From NCBI GenBank assembly GCA_963798805.1, contig CAWCVC010000011.1, positions 710,438 through 774,437 of the forward strand: a DNA stretch of 64,000 nt, written 5' to 3'. The DNA is from CAVZCK01 sp963798805. Lineage in GTDB: Bacteria; Pseudomonadota; Alphaproteobacteria; Rhizobiales; Rhodomicrobiaceae. The notes under the pieces were generated by a model, which saw only the letters and a program-made list of their open reading frames with translations, was not told where the DNA came from and made no database searches. Position numbers and translations under genes: made by a program. Of the stretch, positions 15,771 to 24,563 are shown piece by piece (positions within the stretch are counted from its first letter, which is position 1; every line of letters starts with the position of its first letter).

Positions 15771-16292
15771 ATGAGCCGTCACGACAGCGAGCCGAAAAGA
15801 GCGCGCGGTTATTTCGGCATCGGCGCCGAGCGTATCTCCAAGCCTCTCAATCTGGGCAATCTCGTCCGCTCGGCTCACGCCTTCGGCGCCAGTTTCGTGT
15901 TCACAGTCGGCGCTCATCCACGCGCCTTCGACTTCACCTCCGACACGTCGAAATCGCTCACTCGTCTGCCTTATTATCATTGGGACAGCGTCGGCGATGT
16001 CAGCCTGCCCGAGGATTGCCGCCTGGTCGGCGTCGAACTGATGGACGAATCGGAGGACCTGCCGAGCTTCCGCCATCCGCTGAAGGCCGCCTATGTTCTT
16101 GGACCGGAGCAGGGGGCGCTCTCGCCGGAGCTTGTTGCGCGTTGTGACCAGCTCGTGCGGATTCCAACAGCCTTCTGCATTAATGTTGCGATGGCGGGCG
16201 CGATTGTGATGTATGACCGTGTTCGGACGCTGGGGCGATTCGCTCCGCGGCCGCTGAGCGTGGCATATCCGCGACGATCTGAAAAACAATGA
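15771..16292 (+). CDS. SpoU/TrmH-family RNA 2'-O-ribose methyltransferase
   Basis: A 173-aa SPOUT-class methyltransferase acting on tRNA or rRNA ribose. Motif 1 is PLNLGNLVRSAHAFGASFVF, motif 2 AAYVLGPEQGALSPELVARC and motif 3 RIPTAFCINVAMAGAIVMYD, which form the trefoil-knot SAM site. It lacks the N-terminal substrate-binding extension, like the smaller tRNA methylases. The in-frame extension upstream to 15609 is rejected because ATG 15771 has a GGGAAGGAA site and fits the family start. The target nucleotide cannot be read from sequence. Confidence 0.85.
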   Translation: MSRHDSEPKRARGYFGIGAERISKPLNLGNLVRSAHAFGASFVFTVGAHPRAFDFTSDTSKSLTRLPYYHWDSVGDVSLPEDCRLVGVELMDESEDLPSFRHPLKAAYVLGPEQGALSPELVARCDQLVRIPTAFCINVAMAGAIVMYDRVRTLGRFAPRPLSVAYPRRSEKQ

Positions 16293-16388
16293 AGATTTGG
16301 TAATTTTCCCCTGGCTGTCTGGTCAATCAACGGTCAAATCGATATAGATTAGGCCGCTATAATTCAACCAATGCGGAGACCTTGAAGA

Positions 16389-16892
16389 ATGCGACTGGCC
16401 TCTGCCTGCTTAGCTGCTGGCTTGATATGCGCCGCATTTCCGGCGTTTGCCCAAACCGCGAAGCTGCTGAAGACGTTCGACGATTGGCAGGTCTTCGTCC
16501 ACGAAGCCAATAATGAAAAGGTCTGCTTCGCCGCGTCTGCGCCCAAGGAGATGTCTCCCAAGGGGGTCAACCGGGGGTCGGTGTTTCTGTATTTGACGAC
16601 CTGGCAAAAGGACGGGGTGAGGAACGAGCTGAGCGTAAAAGTTGGCTATACGCTCAAGTCGGACAGCACGCCGACCATTTCCGTCGGATCGGATGACTTT
16701 CAGCTCTATCCGAAGGACGACAAGGCCTTCATGCGCGATCCCGCCGACGAGCGTAAGCTGGTCGATGCGATGCGCAAGGGCTCGAGCCTGACGATCAAGG
16801 GCGTATCGACTCGCGGAACCGCCACCGAGGACAAATATTCTCTCATAGGTCTCTCGGCTGCCTTGGAGCAGGTGGGCCAAGCCTGCCCGTGA
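16389..16892 (+). CDS. IalB-family periplasmic protein
   Basis: A 167-aa exported protein of the invasion-associated locus B family, widespread in Hyphomicrobiales. The first 22 residues form a cleavable signal peptide (LAAGLICAAFPAFAQ). The mature part begins TAKLLKTFDDWQVF and contains KVCFAASAPKEMSP, VFLYLTTW and the late ALEQVGQAC, with two cysteines positioned for a disulfide. The role in Bartonella invasion does not imply virulence here; most family members are of unknown function in the envelope. The gene stands alone between two housekeeping genes. Confidence 0.85.
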   Translation: MRLASACLAAGLICAAFPAFAQTAKLLKTFDDWQVFVHEANNEKVCFAASAPKEMSPKGVNRGSVFLYLTTWQKDGVRNELSVKVGYTLKSDSTPTISVGSDDFQLYPKDDKAFMRDPADERKLVDAMRKGSSLTIKGVSTRGTATEDKYSLIGLSAALEQVGQACP

Positions 16893-16929
16893 TCGCATCC
16901 GGCCGTGAGGCGTGTTCCAGGTTTGTGTG

Positions 16930-18189
16930 ATGGCTGAAGCGGTTGCCGCGGAAGCGCCATTGGGCGCGGCGGCCCCGAAAATCGAGCGCAGTTCTGTCGG
17001 GGCGGCAGGCGGTCTCTTGCCCGCGCCGTTGATCGGGTTTTCGCGTGCCGAGTTGAAGGATGCACTCGCCGCGCTGGGCGTTCCGGAGCCGCAGCAGCGG
17101 ATGCGCGTCTCCCAGCTTTGGGGTTGGGTCTACGGCCGCGGCGTCACCGATATCGCCGCGATGACCAATGTCTCGAAGGACCTTCGCGCCGTCCTCGCCG
17201 AGCGCTTCGACCTTTTGCGGCCCGAAATCGTCACTGAGCAGATCTCCATCGACGGCACCCGCAAATGGCTGCTGCGCCTCGCGCCCTCGGCATCTGGGGA
17301 GCGGGCGCCGGAAATCGAGACGGTCTATATTCCGGAGTCCGGCCGCGGGACGCTCTGCATCTCAAGCCAGGTCGGCTGCACGCTCACCTGCACCTTCTGC
17401 CACACCGGCACCCAGCGTCTCGTGCGCAACCTCACGGCGGGTGAGATCGTCGGTCAGGTCATGCTGGCGCGTGACTGTATCGGCGACTGGCCCGGCGCTC
17501 CGGCCCCCGGCGATTCGCGCGGGCTTCCCGATAGCGAACGCAAGATCACCAATGTTGTGATAATGGGCATGGGCGAGCCGCTCTACAATTTCGACAATGT
17601 CAAGACGGCGATGGAGATCGTCGCCGATGGCGAGGGGCTGTCGATCTCGAAGCGGCGCATCACGCTGTCGACATCGGGCGTCGTGCCTGTGATCCGCCGG
17701 GCAGGCGAGGAGATGGGCGTGATGCTCGCCATCTCGCTGCACGCGGTGCGCGACGAGTTGCGCGACGTGCTCGTGCCGATCAATCGCAAATATCCGATTG
17801 CCGAGCTGCTCGACGCCTGCCGCTCTTATCCGGGCCTGTCCAACGCCAAGCGCATCACCTTCGAATATGTAATGCTGAAGGGCGTCAACGACAGCATCGC
17901 GGAGGCCAAGGAACTGGTCCGGCTGCTCGCCGGCATTCCGGCGAAGATCAACCTCATTCCCTTCAACCCCTGGCCGGGCGCGCCGTACGAATGCTCGGAT
18001 TGGGAGAGAATTGAGCGCTTCGCCGATGTGGTGAACCGCGCCGGCTATGCCAGCCCGATCCGCACGCCGCGCGGCCGGGACATCATGGCAGCCTGCGGCC
18101 AGCTTCGCTCGGAAAGCGAGAAGCTGAAAGCCAGCCTGCGCCGGGCGCAGACCGCGCTGCCAGCGGGCGCGGGCGGACCCGTTTCATGA
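16930..18189 (+). CDS. rlmN: 23S rRNA (adenine-2503-C2)-methyltransferase, also tRNA m2A37
   Basis: A 419-aa radical-SAM enzyme that methylates C2 of A2503 in 23S rRNA and A37 in some tRNAs. The radical-SAM cluster motif CTLTCTFC is seen at about residue 152, followed by HTGTQRLVRNLTAGEIVGQV. Further family blocks are MGMGEPLYNFDNV, TLSTSGVVPVIRR and NLIPFNPWPG. The N-terminal accessory domain is QLWGWVYGRGVTDIAAMTNV. ATG 16930 is preferred over the in-frame ATG 16912. The stop overlaps the next gene (ATGA). Confidence 0.95.
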   Translation: MAEAVAAEAPLGAAAPKIERSSVGAAGGLLPAPLIGFSRAELKDALAALGVPEPQQRMRVSQLWGWVYGRGVTDIAAMTNVSKDLRAVLAERFDLLRPEIVTEQISIDGTRKWLLRLAPSASGERAPEIETVYIPESGRGTLCISSQVGCTLTCTFCHTGTQRLVRNLTAGEIVGQVMLARDCIGDWPGAPAPGDSRGLPDSERKITNVVIMGMGEPLYNFDNVKTAMEIVADGEGLSISKRRITLSTSGVVPVIRRAGEEMGVMLAISLHAVRDELRDVLVPINRKYPIAELLDACRSYPGLSNAKRITFEYVMLKGVNDSIAEAKELVRLLAGIPAKINLIPFNPWPGAPYECSDWERIERFADVVNRAGYASPIRTPRGRDIMAACGQLRSESEKLKASLRRAQTALPAGAGGPVS

Positions 18190-18629
18190 TCTGGCCGGCG
18201 GTTCGCCGCACCCTTGCTGTGTTTTTCGGCTTCCTCGTCGCTTCTCTTGCCGGTGCCATCACGCTGTTCATCCTCGGCGCCCGCTGGGCCGCCGGTGAAG
18301 CGACGGCCTTTGCGCCGCACAATGCCGATGAGATGTCGCGGGCCTTCGATCAAGGGCTTGGGGTAATCGCATTCTTCGTGACTGTGGCGCCTTTGCTCAC
18401 CCTGCTTCCGGCCCTGGCCGCCGCCGTCGTTGGCGAGGTCGTCCGGATCCGCTCATCGCTCTACTACGTTCTGGCCGGAGGCGCGGCGGCGGTGCTGATG
18501 CCTCTGATCGCCACGACGACCGAGGAGGTGGGCAGCGCAACCTACACGGCGCCCTATTTCGCCATACTGGCGACTGCGGGCTTCGCCGCGGGCTTCGTCT
18601 ACTGGCTGATCGCTGGTCGCAACGCCTGA
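18186..18629 (+). CDS. hypothetical four-helix membrane protein
   Basis: A 147-aa protein with four hydrophobic segments (TLAVFFGFLVASLAGAITLF, GVIAFFVTVAPLLTLLPAL, YYVLAGGAAAVLMPLIAT, YFAILATAGFAAGFVYWLIA). It starts inside the rlmN stop (ATGA), so it is translated together with rlmN. Similar small membrane genes often follow rlmN in this bacterial group, but I know no function. No catalytic motif is visible. Confidence 0.75.
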   Translation: MIWPAVRRTLAVFFGFLVASLAGAITLFILGARWAAGEATAFAPHNADEMSRAFDQGLGVIAFFVTVAPLLTLLPALAAAVVGEVVRIRSSLYYVLAGGAAAVLMPLIATTTEEVGSATYTAPYFAILATAGFAAGFVYWLIAGRNA

Positions 18630-18706
18630 TCGCCTGCTGCTGCGCGGTCGATCGCCGCAGCGATCGGTGAGCGTTGTATGCTGTTTGCGCCGCATTCCTG
18701 GCGCCG

Positions 18707-18778
18707 CTCGTGTCCCGAATCCGAAGTTCGCTACGGAGCAAGTCGAGAATGTGGCGAACTTCGAATTCGGGACACGAG
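18707..18778. repeat. long perfect-stem palindrome, miniature repeat
   Basis: Two 25-nt arms, 18707-18731 and 18754-18778, are complementary except for one position (CTCGTGTCCCGAATCCGAAG / TTCGAATTCGGGACACGAG). The loop is 22 nt. There is no T-run behind it, so it is not a plain terminator. It lies 70 bp upstream of the next small membrane gene and resembles the mobile palindromes seen at 24.0 and 42.2 kb in architecture but not in sequence. Confidence 0.75.
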
Positions 18779-18848
18779 TTATAGCTGCAACCCCCTGTCG
18801 CGCTTGTGGCGGCGCTTGCCCGTTTGGTGCCTCGCTGGAGACATATTA

Positions 18849-19037
18849 ATGGATCACTTTTTTCGCGGCCTTCTTCCGGTGATGCTCGCCGCGGTCGTCA
18901 TCGTTCTCGGGCTTGGTCTTTGGAACATGATGCGTGGCGGCAATCCGGGGCGCAGTCAGATTTTGATGCGCTGGCGCATCATTCTGCAGTTCATCGCCAT
19001 CGTTGTCGCGATGGCGGCAATTTACTTCTCGCACTGA
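18849..19037 (+). CDS. twin-transmembrane (HIG1-like) small protein
   Basis: A 62-aa protein with two helices, LLPVMLAAVVIVLGLGLWNM and ILQFIAIVVAMAAIYF, joined by a short basic loop (RGGNPGRSQILMRWRI). This is the 'twin transmembrane protein' pattern with the HIG1-like MRWRI.LQ motif known from alphaproteobacteria, where related proteins modulate respiratory complexes. ATG 18849 opens MDHFFRGLLPV; the frame continues upstream but without a start signal and would include the palindrome. Function is not established. Confidence 0.8.
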   Translation: MDHFFRGLLPVMLAAVVIVLGLGLWNMMRGGNPGRSQILMRWRIILQFIAIVVAMAAIYFSH

Positions 19038-19211
19038 CCAAGTCATTGGCAAACGTGATAAAATTTCCGCAGTTGGAGCAAATCTCGGGCAGAGGGCAGC
19101 GAAGCCAATTGACATCCCATCTGAATCCGCTGCGAGATGCCGCCGGGGCATGCATATGGTAGACGGGGGGCGTTGCGTATGCGTCGTTGCAATTCCGGAC
19201 TGGGATGGACC

Positions 19212-19793
19212 ATGCGTGCCGCTACAAATGCAGCGCTTCACGGGATGGCGCTCGTTTCAATCTCCTTCTTTCTCAACAATGTCAGCGCCGCCGCCGGCCC
19301 CTATCGGGACGAAGGTACGGTCTCGGTCATCGATGAGGTCCGCTTCGGCGTGATGGCGACCGATCTCGAAGGCGGGCAGCGCGACAGTGGGAGCTACACC
19401 ATCAATGGCGAGGTGCTGCTCCACCCGCTCGATGGCGGACATTACGAAAGTCCGGCGCTCGATATTTTCTTTCACCCGCGCCCCCATATCGGCGTCAACT
19501 ACAATCCGAACGGCGTCAGCCAGGTCTATGCCGGGCTGACCTGGGATTACGATTTCACCGATAAGCTGTTTCTCGAAACCACCTTCGGTGCCGCAGCCCA
19601 TGATGGGCCGACGGGCAACACCAACGATTCTTACGGCTGCACCATCAATTTCCATGAGTTGGCGGGGATCGGCTTCAAACTCTCCCAGCATTGGAGCCTC
19701 ATCGCGTCGGTCGACCATATGTCGAATGCCGGCCTGTGCAGTCAGAATCAAGGCCTCACAAATGCAGGTGTTCGTTTAGGCTATCGGTGGTAA
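19212..19793 (+). CDS. PagL-like lipid A 3-O-deacylase (acyloxyacyl hydrolase)
   Basis: A 193-aa outer-membrane beta-barrel enzyme predicted to remove the acyl chain at position 3 of lipid A. The N-terminal signal ends near FLNNVSAAA. Barrel strands are suggested by alternating patterns, and the C-terminus SVDHMSNAGLCSQNQGLTNA plus GVRLGYRW carries the His-Ser catalytic pair (HMS) and the terminal aromatic of an outer-membrane protein. ATG 19212 gives a good signal peptide; ATG 19179 is also possible. It stands alone and no regulator is seen. Confidence 0.78.
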   Translation: MRAATNAALHGMALVSISFFLNNVSAAAGPYRDEGTVSVIDEVRFGVMATDLEGGQRDSGSYTINGEVLLHPLDGGHYESPALDIFFHPRPHIGVNYNPNGVSQVYAGLTWDYDFTDKLFLETTFGAAAHDGPTGNTNDSYGCTINFHELAGIGFKLSQHWSLIASVDHMSNAGLCSQNQGLTNAGVRLGYRW

Positions 19794-19830
19794 TCTGCGG
19801 CTTTCGAGCCGACAGCAGATTACGCATTCG

Positions 19831-20415
19831 ATGGTCGTTCTGACGAAAATCTATACGCGCACCGGCGACGATGGCACCACCGCGCTCGGGGACGGCAAGC
19901 GGGTTGCGAAATATGACCTGCGCGTCGCCGCCTATGGCACGGTGGATGAGACCAACGCCGCGCTGGGCATCGCGCGCAACGCGCTCGCCGAAGACGAGGC
20001 GCTTGATCGCGCCTTGAGGCGGATACAGAATGACTTGTTCGATCTGGGCGCCGACCTTTGCGTGCCGGACCGCGGAGAGAAGCTACCCTACGAACCTTTA
20101 CGCATCGCCGACGAGCAGGTCGCCTGGCTCGAACGGGAGATCGACCGCATGAACGCCGAGCTCAAGCCGCTCACATCGTTCGTGCTGCCTGGTGGAACGC
20201 CGGCAGCGGCCGCACTCCACCTCGCCCGTACCATCTGCCGCCGCGCCGAGCGGCATATGGTTGAGCTGGCAGCGAAAGAGTCCGAGCCGGTCGGAGCGCC
20301 GGCGCTCAAATATGTCAACCGCCTTTCCGACTTCCTTTTCGTGGCGAGCCGCTACGCCAACGACAAGGGAAGCCGTGATATATTGTGGCGGCCAGGGCAA
20401 AATCGGTCAGGTTGA
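19831..20415 (+). CDS. cob(I)yrinic acid a,c-diamide adenosyltransferase, PduO type
   Basis: A 194-aa ATP:corrinoid adenosyltransferase that makes adenosylcobalamin from cob(I)alamin and ATP. The N-terminal ATP loop is TRTGDDGTTALGDGKRVAK; later motifs are YGTVDETNAALGIA and the C-terminal ICRRAERHMVELA, then YVNRLSDFLFVASRYAN. All are hallmarks of the PduO/MMAB fold. In this lineage it normally serves methylmalonyl-CoA mutase. The rhomboid gene follows after 13 bp, forming a likely two-gene operon conserved in Hyphomicrobiales (from memory). Confidence 0.92.
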   Translation: MVVLTKIYTRTGDDGTTALGDGKRVAKYDLRVAAYGTVDETNAALGIARNALAEDEALDRALRRIQNDLFDLGADLCVPDRGEKLPYEPLRIADEQVAWLEREIDRMNAELKPLTSFVLPGGTPAAAALHLARTICRRAERHMVELAAKESEPVGAPALKYVNRLSDFLFVASRYANDKGSRDILWRPGQNRSG

Positions 20416-20428
20416 GGGACGCTGCGAC

Positions 20429-21175
20429 GTGTTTGTGCCATTATGGGACTTGAACCCGCTGAAGCGGGTGCGGTTTCAATATGTTACGCTGGGCCTCGTC
20501 CTGGCCAATTGCGCGGTTTATTTCTTCTTTCAGGCCGGGCTGCTGGTGCCTGTGGGCGATGACGTCCTTGTCTCGTTCGCCGTCATCCCGGACAAGCTCA
20601 TCCATAACGGCATTCTCAGCCATCCGGTCATCAATCCGGCCGCGCCGCCTGTGGCCTTCCCGGAAGGGCTGACCCTCCTCACCTATATGTTCCTGCATGG
20701 AAACTTTCTTCACCTCGCCGGGAACATGATCTTTCTCTGGGTCTTCGGCGACAATGTCGAGGACGCCATGGGCCATGTGCGCTTCCTCGCTTTCTATCTG
20801 ATCTGCGGCATATTTGCCGGCCTGACCCATGCTCTCGTCAGCGCAAGTTCCAGCGCCCCGATGATCGGCGCGAGCGGCGCCGTGGCGGGCGTGATTGCCG
20901 CCTATCTGATGCTCTACCCGAACATCCGGGTCTGGGTGCTGGCGCTTTACCGCCTGCCTTTGCGGCTGAGCGCAGGATTCGTGCTCATGGTCTGGATCGT
21001 GCTGCAGGTCGTCAGCGCTTTCATCGACACCGAAGCCAACACGGCCTGGTGGGCGCATATCGGCGGCCTGATCGCCGGCGCGATTCTCATTCTCTTCATG
21101 CGCAGCCCTGGCGTGAGGCTGTTCGATCACGGCACCGGTCTGGAGCCGCGGTCAGACGTGGGCCGCCCTTCCTAA
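20429..21175 (+). CDS. rhomboid-family intramembrane serine protease
   Basis: A 248-aa membrane protease with six hydrophobic segments. The catalytic Ser is in IGASGAVAGVIAAYL and the His in WWAHIGGLIAGA. The HGNFLHLAGNMIFLWVFGDN loop with its histidines and Asn is also typical. The start is GTG 20429 preceded by GGTTGAGGGA; family members begin MFVPLWDLNP-like, which this gives. A paralogue lies at 53962-54609. The substrate is unknown. Confidence 0.9.
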   Translation: MFVPLWDLNPLKRVRFQYVTLGLVLANCAVYFFFQAGLLVPVGDDVLVSFAVIPDKLIHNGILSHPVINPAAPPVAFPEGLTLLTYMFLHGNFLHLAGNMIFLWVFGDNVEDAMGHVRFLAFYLICGIFAGLTHALVSASSSAPMIGASGAVAGVIAAYLMLYPNIRVWVLALYRLPLRLSAGFVLMVWIVLQVVSAFIDTEANTAWWAHIGGLIAGAILILFMRSPGVRLFDHGTGLEPRSDVGRPS

Positions 21176-21251
21176 ATCATACGATTCTCCGAGCCACTGC
21201 GGCCTCCGTCGACATTGACTTGCGCGGGCCGGAGCATTAGCCTCAAAGTTC

Positions 21252-21267
21252 TTTCGCAATTGCGAAA
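21252..21267. promoter_or_regulatory. 16-bp perfect palindrome upstream of etfBA, candidate operator
   Basis: TTTCGCAATTGCGAAA is a perfect palindrome about 100 bp before the etfB start. Its size and symmetry fit a dimeric repressor site of the TetR or GntR kind that controls fatty-acid oxidation genes. No cognate regulator is adjacent, so the role is inference. Confidence 0.4.
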
Positions 21268-21365
21268 AGCGATCGAGGCGGGCTCCGTAACTTCACCGGA
21301 GTCGTAAAAAAAGTTTTATGGGCGGTGGCGTCGTGTGGCGGCATCCCCGCGTGGAGGCGCGGTGA

Positions 21366-22115
21366 ATGAAAGTCCTGGTCCCCATCAAGCGGGTGGTCGA
21401 CTACAACGTAAAGATCCGGGTCAAGCCGGACGGCAGCGGCGTGGATACCGCCAATGTCAAAATGTCGATGAATCCGTTTGACGAAATTGCGGTCGAGGAA
21501 GCGCTTCGGCTGAAGGAAACCGGGGCGGCGACGGAGATCGTGGCCGTATCGATCGGACCGCAAAGGGCGCAGGAGACACTGCGGACCGCGCTCGCCATGG
21601 GAGCCGACCGGGCGATCCTGGTCAAGACCGAGATCGCGGTCGAGCCGCTGACCGTCGCCAAGATCCTGCAGAAGATCGCCGAACGCGAGGAGCCGGGCCT
21701 CATCATTCTCGGCAAGCAGGCCATCGACGACGATTCCAATCAGACTGGCCAGATGCTTGCGGGCCTGCTCGGCTGGCCGCAGGGCACCTTCGCCTCGAAG
21801 GTCGTTCCCGCCGACGGGCGGCTGCGCGTTACCCGCGAGGTCGACGGCGGCCTGCAGACGCTGTCCTTGAAGCTGCCGGCCGTGGTGACCACGGACCTTC
21901 GCCTGAACGAGCCGCGCTATGCTTCGCTTCCGAACATTATGAAAGCGAAATCCAAGCCGCTCGCGGAAGTCGACCCCGCCGAATTCGGATTCGATTTAGA
22001 ACCTCGGATTAAAATCCTGAAGACCCTGGAGCCTGGCGCGCGCAAGGCTGGTGTGAAGCTCGGCGGCGTCGCCGAGCTGGTCTCAAAGCTGCGCGACGAA
22101 GCAGGGGTGCTCTGA
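21366..22115 (+). CDS. etfB: electron transfer flavoprotein beta subunit
   Basis: The 249-aa AMP-binding subunit of ETF, which collects electrons from acyl-CoA and other flavin dehydrogenases and hands them to ETF:quinone oxidoreductase. Characteristic features are MKVLVPIKRVVDYNVKIRVK, the AMP-site segment GADRAILVKT and the ETF beta signature region around VTREVDGGLQTLSLKLPAVV. The stop overlaps the etfA start (TGATG), so the two are translated together. Confidence 0.95.
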   Translation: MKVLVPIKRVVDYNVKIRVKPDGSGVDTANVKMSMNPFDEIAVEEALRLKETGAATEIVAVSIGPQRAQETLRTALAMGADRAILVKTEIAVEPLTVAKILQKIAEREEPGLIILGKQAIDDDSNQTGQMLAGLLGWPQGTFASKVVPADGRLRVTREVDGGLQTLSLKLPAVVTTDLRLNEPRYASLPNIMKAKSKPLAEVDPAEFGFDLEPRIKILKTLEPGARKAGVKLGGVAELVSKLRDEAGVL

Positions 22116-23059
22116 TGGCGATTTTGCTGATTGCCGATCATGCGGGCGGCGTTCTTGCACCTGCGACGGCCAAAGCGTTGAGCGCGGCGCAAGCGATTGG
22201 CGGCGATGTCGATATCCTCGTTGCCGGCCAGCATTGCGGCAGCGCGGCGGAAGCGGCGGCGAAGCTTAGCGGCGTCCGGACGGTGCTGCTCGCGGAGGCG
22301 GAGCAGCTTGCGCACCAGCTTGCCGAGGAGGTCGCCGCCCTCGTCACCCCGCTGATGGCCGGTTACGACGTGGTGATGGCCCCGGCGACCACCGCAACGA
22401 AGAACTTCATGCCGCGCATCGCCGCTCAGCTCGAAGTGCCGCAGATCTCCGAGATCGTCACGGTCGAGGCGCCGAACCGCTTCACACGGCCGATCTATGC
22501 TGGCAACGCGCTGCAGACCGTCGAGGCACCCTCGGGCATGAAGCTCGTCATCACCGTACGGGCTCCGGCTTTCCAGGCGGCCGGCGAAGGCGGCTCGGCG
22601 CCGGTTGAGGCGATCCAGGCGCCAGCCCTGGTCGGCATTTCGCAGTTCGAGGGCGAAGAGCTTTCCGCCTCCGACCGTCCGGAGCTGACAGCGGCGCGCA
22701 TCATCATCTCCGGCGGACGCGGCATGCAGTCCGGCGAAAACTTCAAGCTGATCGAGAAGGTCGCCGACAAGCTCGGCGCTGCCATCGGCGCGAGCCGCGC
22801 GGCTGTCGATGCCGGCTATGTGCCCAATGACTATCAGGTCGGCCAGACCGGGAAGGTGGTTGCGCCGGAGCTCTATATTGCGGTGGGAATTTCAGGCGCT
22901 ATTCAGCATCTTGCAGGTATGAAGGACTCAAAGGTCATTGTCGCCATCAATAAGGACGAGGAGGCTCCGATCTTTCAGGTCGCCGACTACGGCCTTGTCG
23001 CCGACCTCTTTCAAGCCCTGCCTGAACTTGAGGCCGAACTGACCAAGGCGGGTTATTGA
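22115..23059 (+). CDS. etfA: electron transfer flavoprotein alpha subunit
   Basis: The 314-aa FAD-binding subunit of ETF. The C-terminal FAD domain carries ARIIISGGRGMQSGENFKLI, GASRAAVDAGYVPNDYQVGQ, and YIAVGISGAIQHLAGMKDSK, which together bind FAD. The alternating-helix N-terminal domain begins ILLIADHAGGVLAPATAKAL. It is coupled to etfB and followed after 12 bp by a 3-hydroxyacyl-CoA dehydrogenase, an etfBA-hbd order common in alphaproteobacteria. Confidence 0.95.
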   Translation: MAILLIADHAGGVLAPATAKALSAAQAIGGDVDILVAGQHCGSAAEAAAKLSGVRTVLLAEAEQLAHQLAEEVAALVTPLMAGYDVVMAPATTATKNFMPRIAAQLEVPQISEIVTVEAPNRFTRPIYAGNALQTVEAPSGMKLVITVRAPAFQAAGEGGSAPVEAIQAPALVGISQFEGEELSASDRPELTAARIIISGGRGMQSGENFKLIEKVADKLGAAIGASRAAVDAGYVPNDYQVGQTGKVVAPELYIAVGISGAIQHLAGMKDSKVIVAINKDEEAPIFQVADYGLVADLFQALPELEAELTKAGY

Positions 23060-23071
23060 GCCGGAAGCCAA

Positions 23072-24018
<947 letters not shown>

Positions 24019-24022
<4 letters not shown>

Positions 24023-24105
24023 TGGAGCGAATTTGACGTTTGAGACACGCCTGCCGCGAATTCGCACTCAAATGTCAAATTCAAAAGCTTCACTAAAACC
24101 ACTAG
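24019..24105. repeat. palindromic miniature repeat, copy 1 (GAATTTGAC family)
   Basis: Outer ends CTAGTGG and CCACTAG enclose arms GTGGAGCGAATTTGACGTTT and its near complement AAATGTCAAATTCAAAAGCT (24071-24090). The same arms and the inner CGCCTGCCGC recur at 42192-42269. It begins inside the stop codon of the dehydrogenase gene, so insertion was tolerated at the gene end. Confidence 0.78.
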
Positions 24106-24563
24106 CCGGTGCCAAAAAACCGGGATTTGCGGTGCGGTCGGCTTGGCCGCACCTGCCTCCGTATTGACATTTTCCGAGAAACCGCCCACCTTCTCTCGGC
24201 GAAAGCCAATGCCGCGATGCCGGGTCCGCCCGCCGCGGCATTTGCGTAATCGGAACGCATCTGATGCATGACCTTGGAGCCACGGCTCTCTGCATGCCTC
24301 GTAGAATGGCCGCGCCGCGCATTGCGGGCGGGATGACAAGCTGTTCCGATCCGGACGACGACAGCAAACACAGCGTGGCAGTGAAATCCGGCGAAGATTT
24401 CACCCGTTCCACCTCTTCCCGGAGGCGGCGGCTTGCGGCCGAATTCGTGTCGAGGGAAACGCTTCATCGGGGGTTAAGCCGGCTTGAACTAAGCCGAACG
24501 ACGTAAGGATTGACGGCAAGCCGCTCGCGGGGCCGGTCCCGGCGGTGAGACAGAAGAGGCATC
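24106..24563. other. intergenic region upstream of carA, no gene seen
   Basis: 458 bp with only short incompatible frames. No clear hairpin or conserved leader is visible. The last 25 bp contain an AGAAGAGG ribosome-binding site for carA. Confidence 0.5.
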
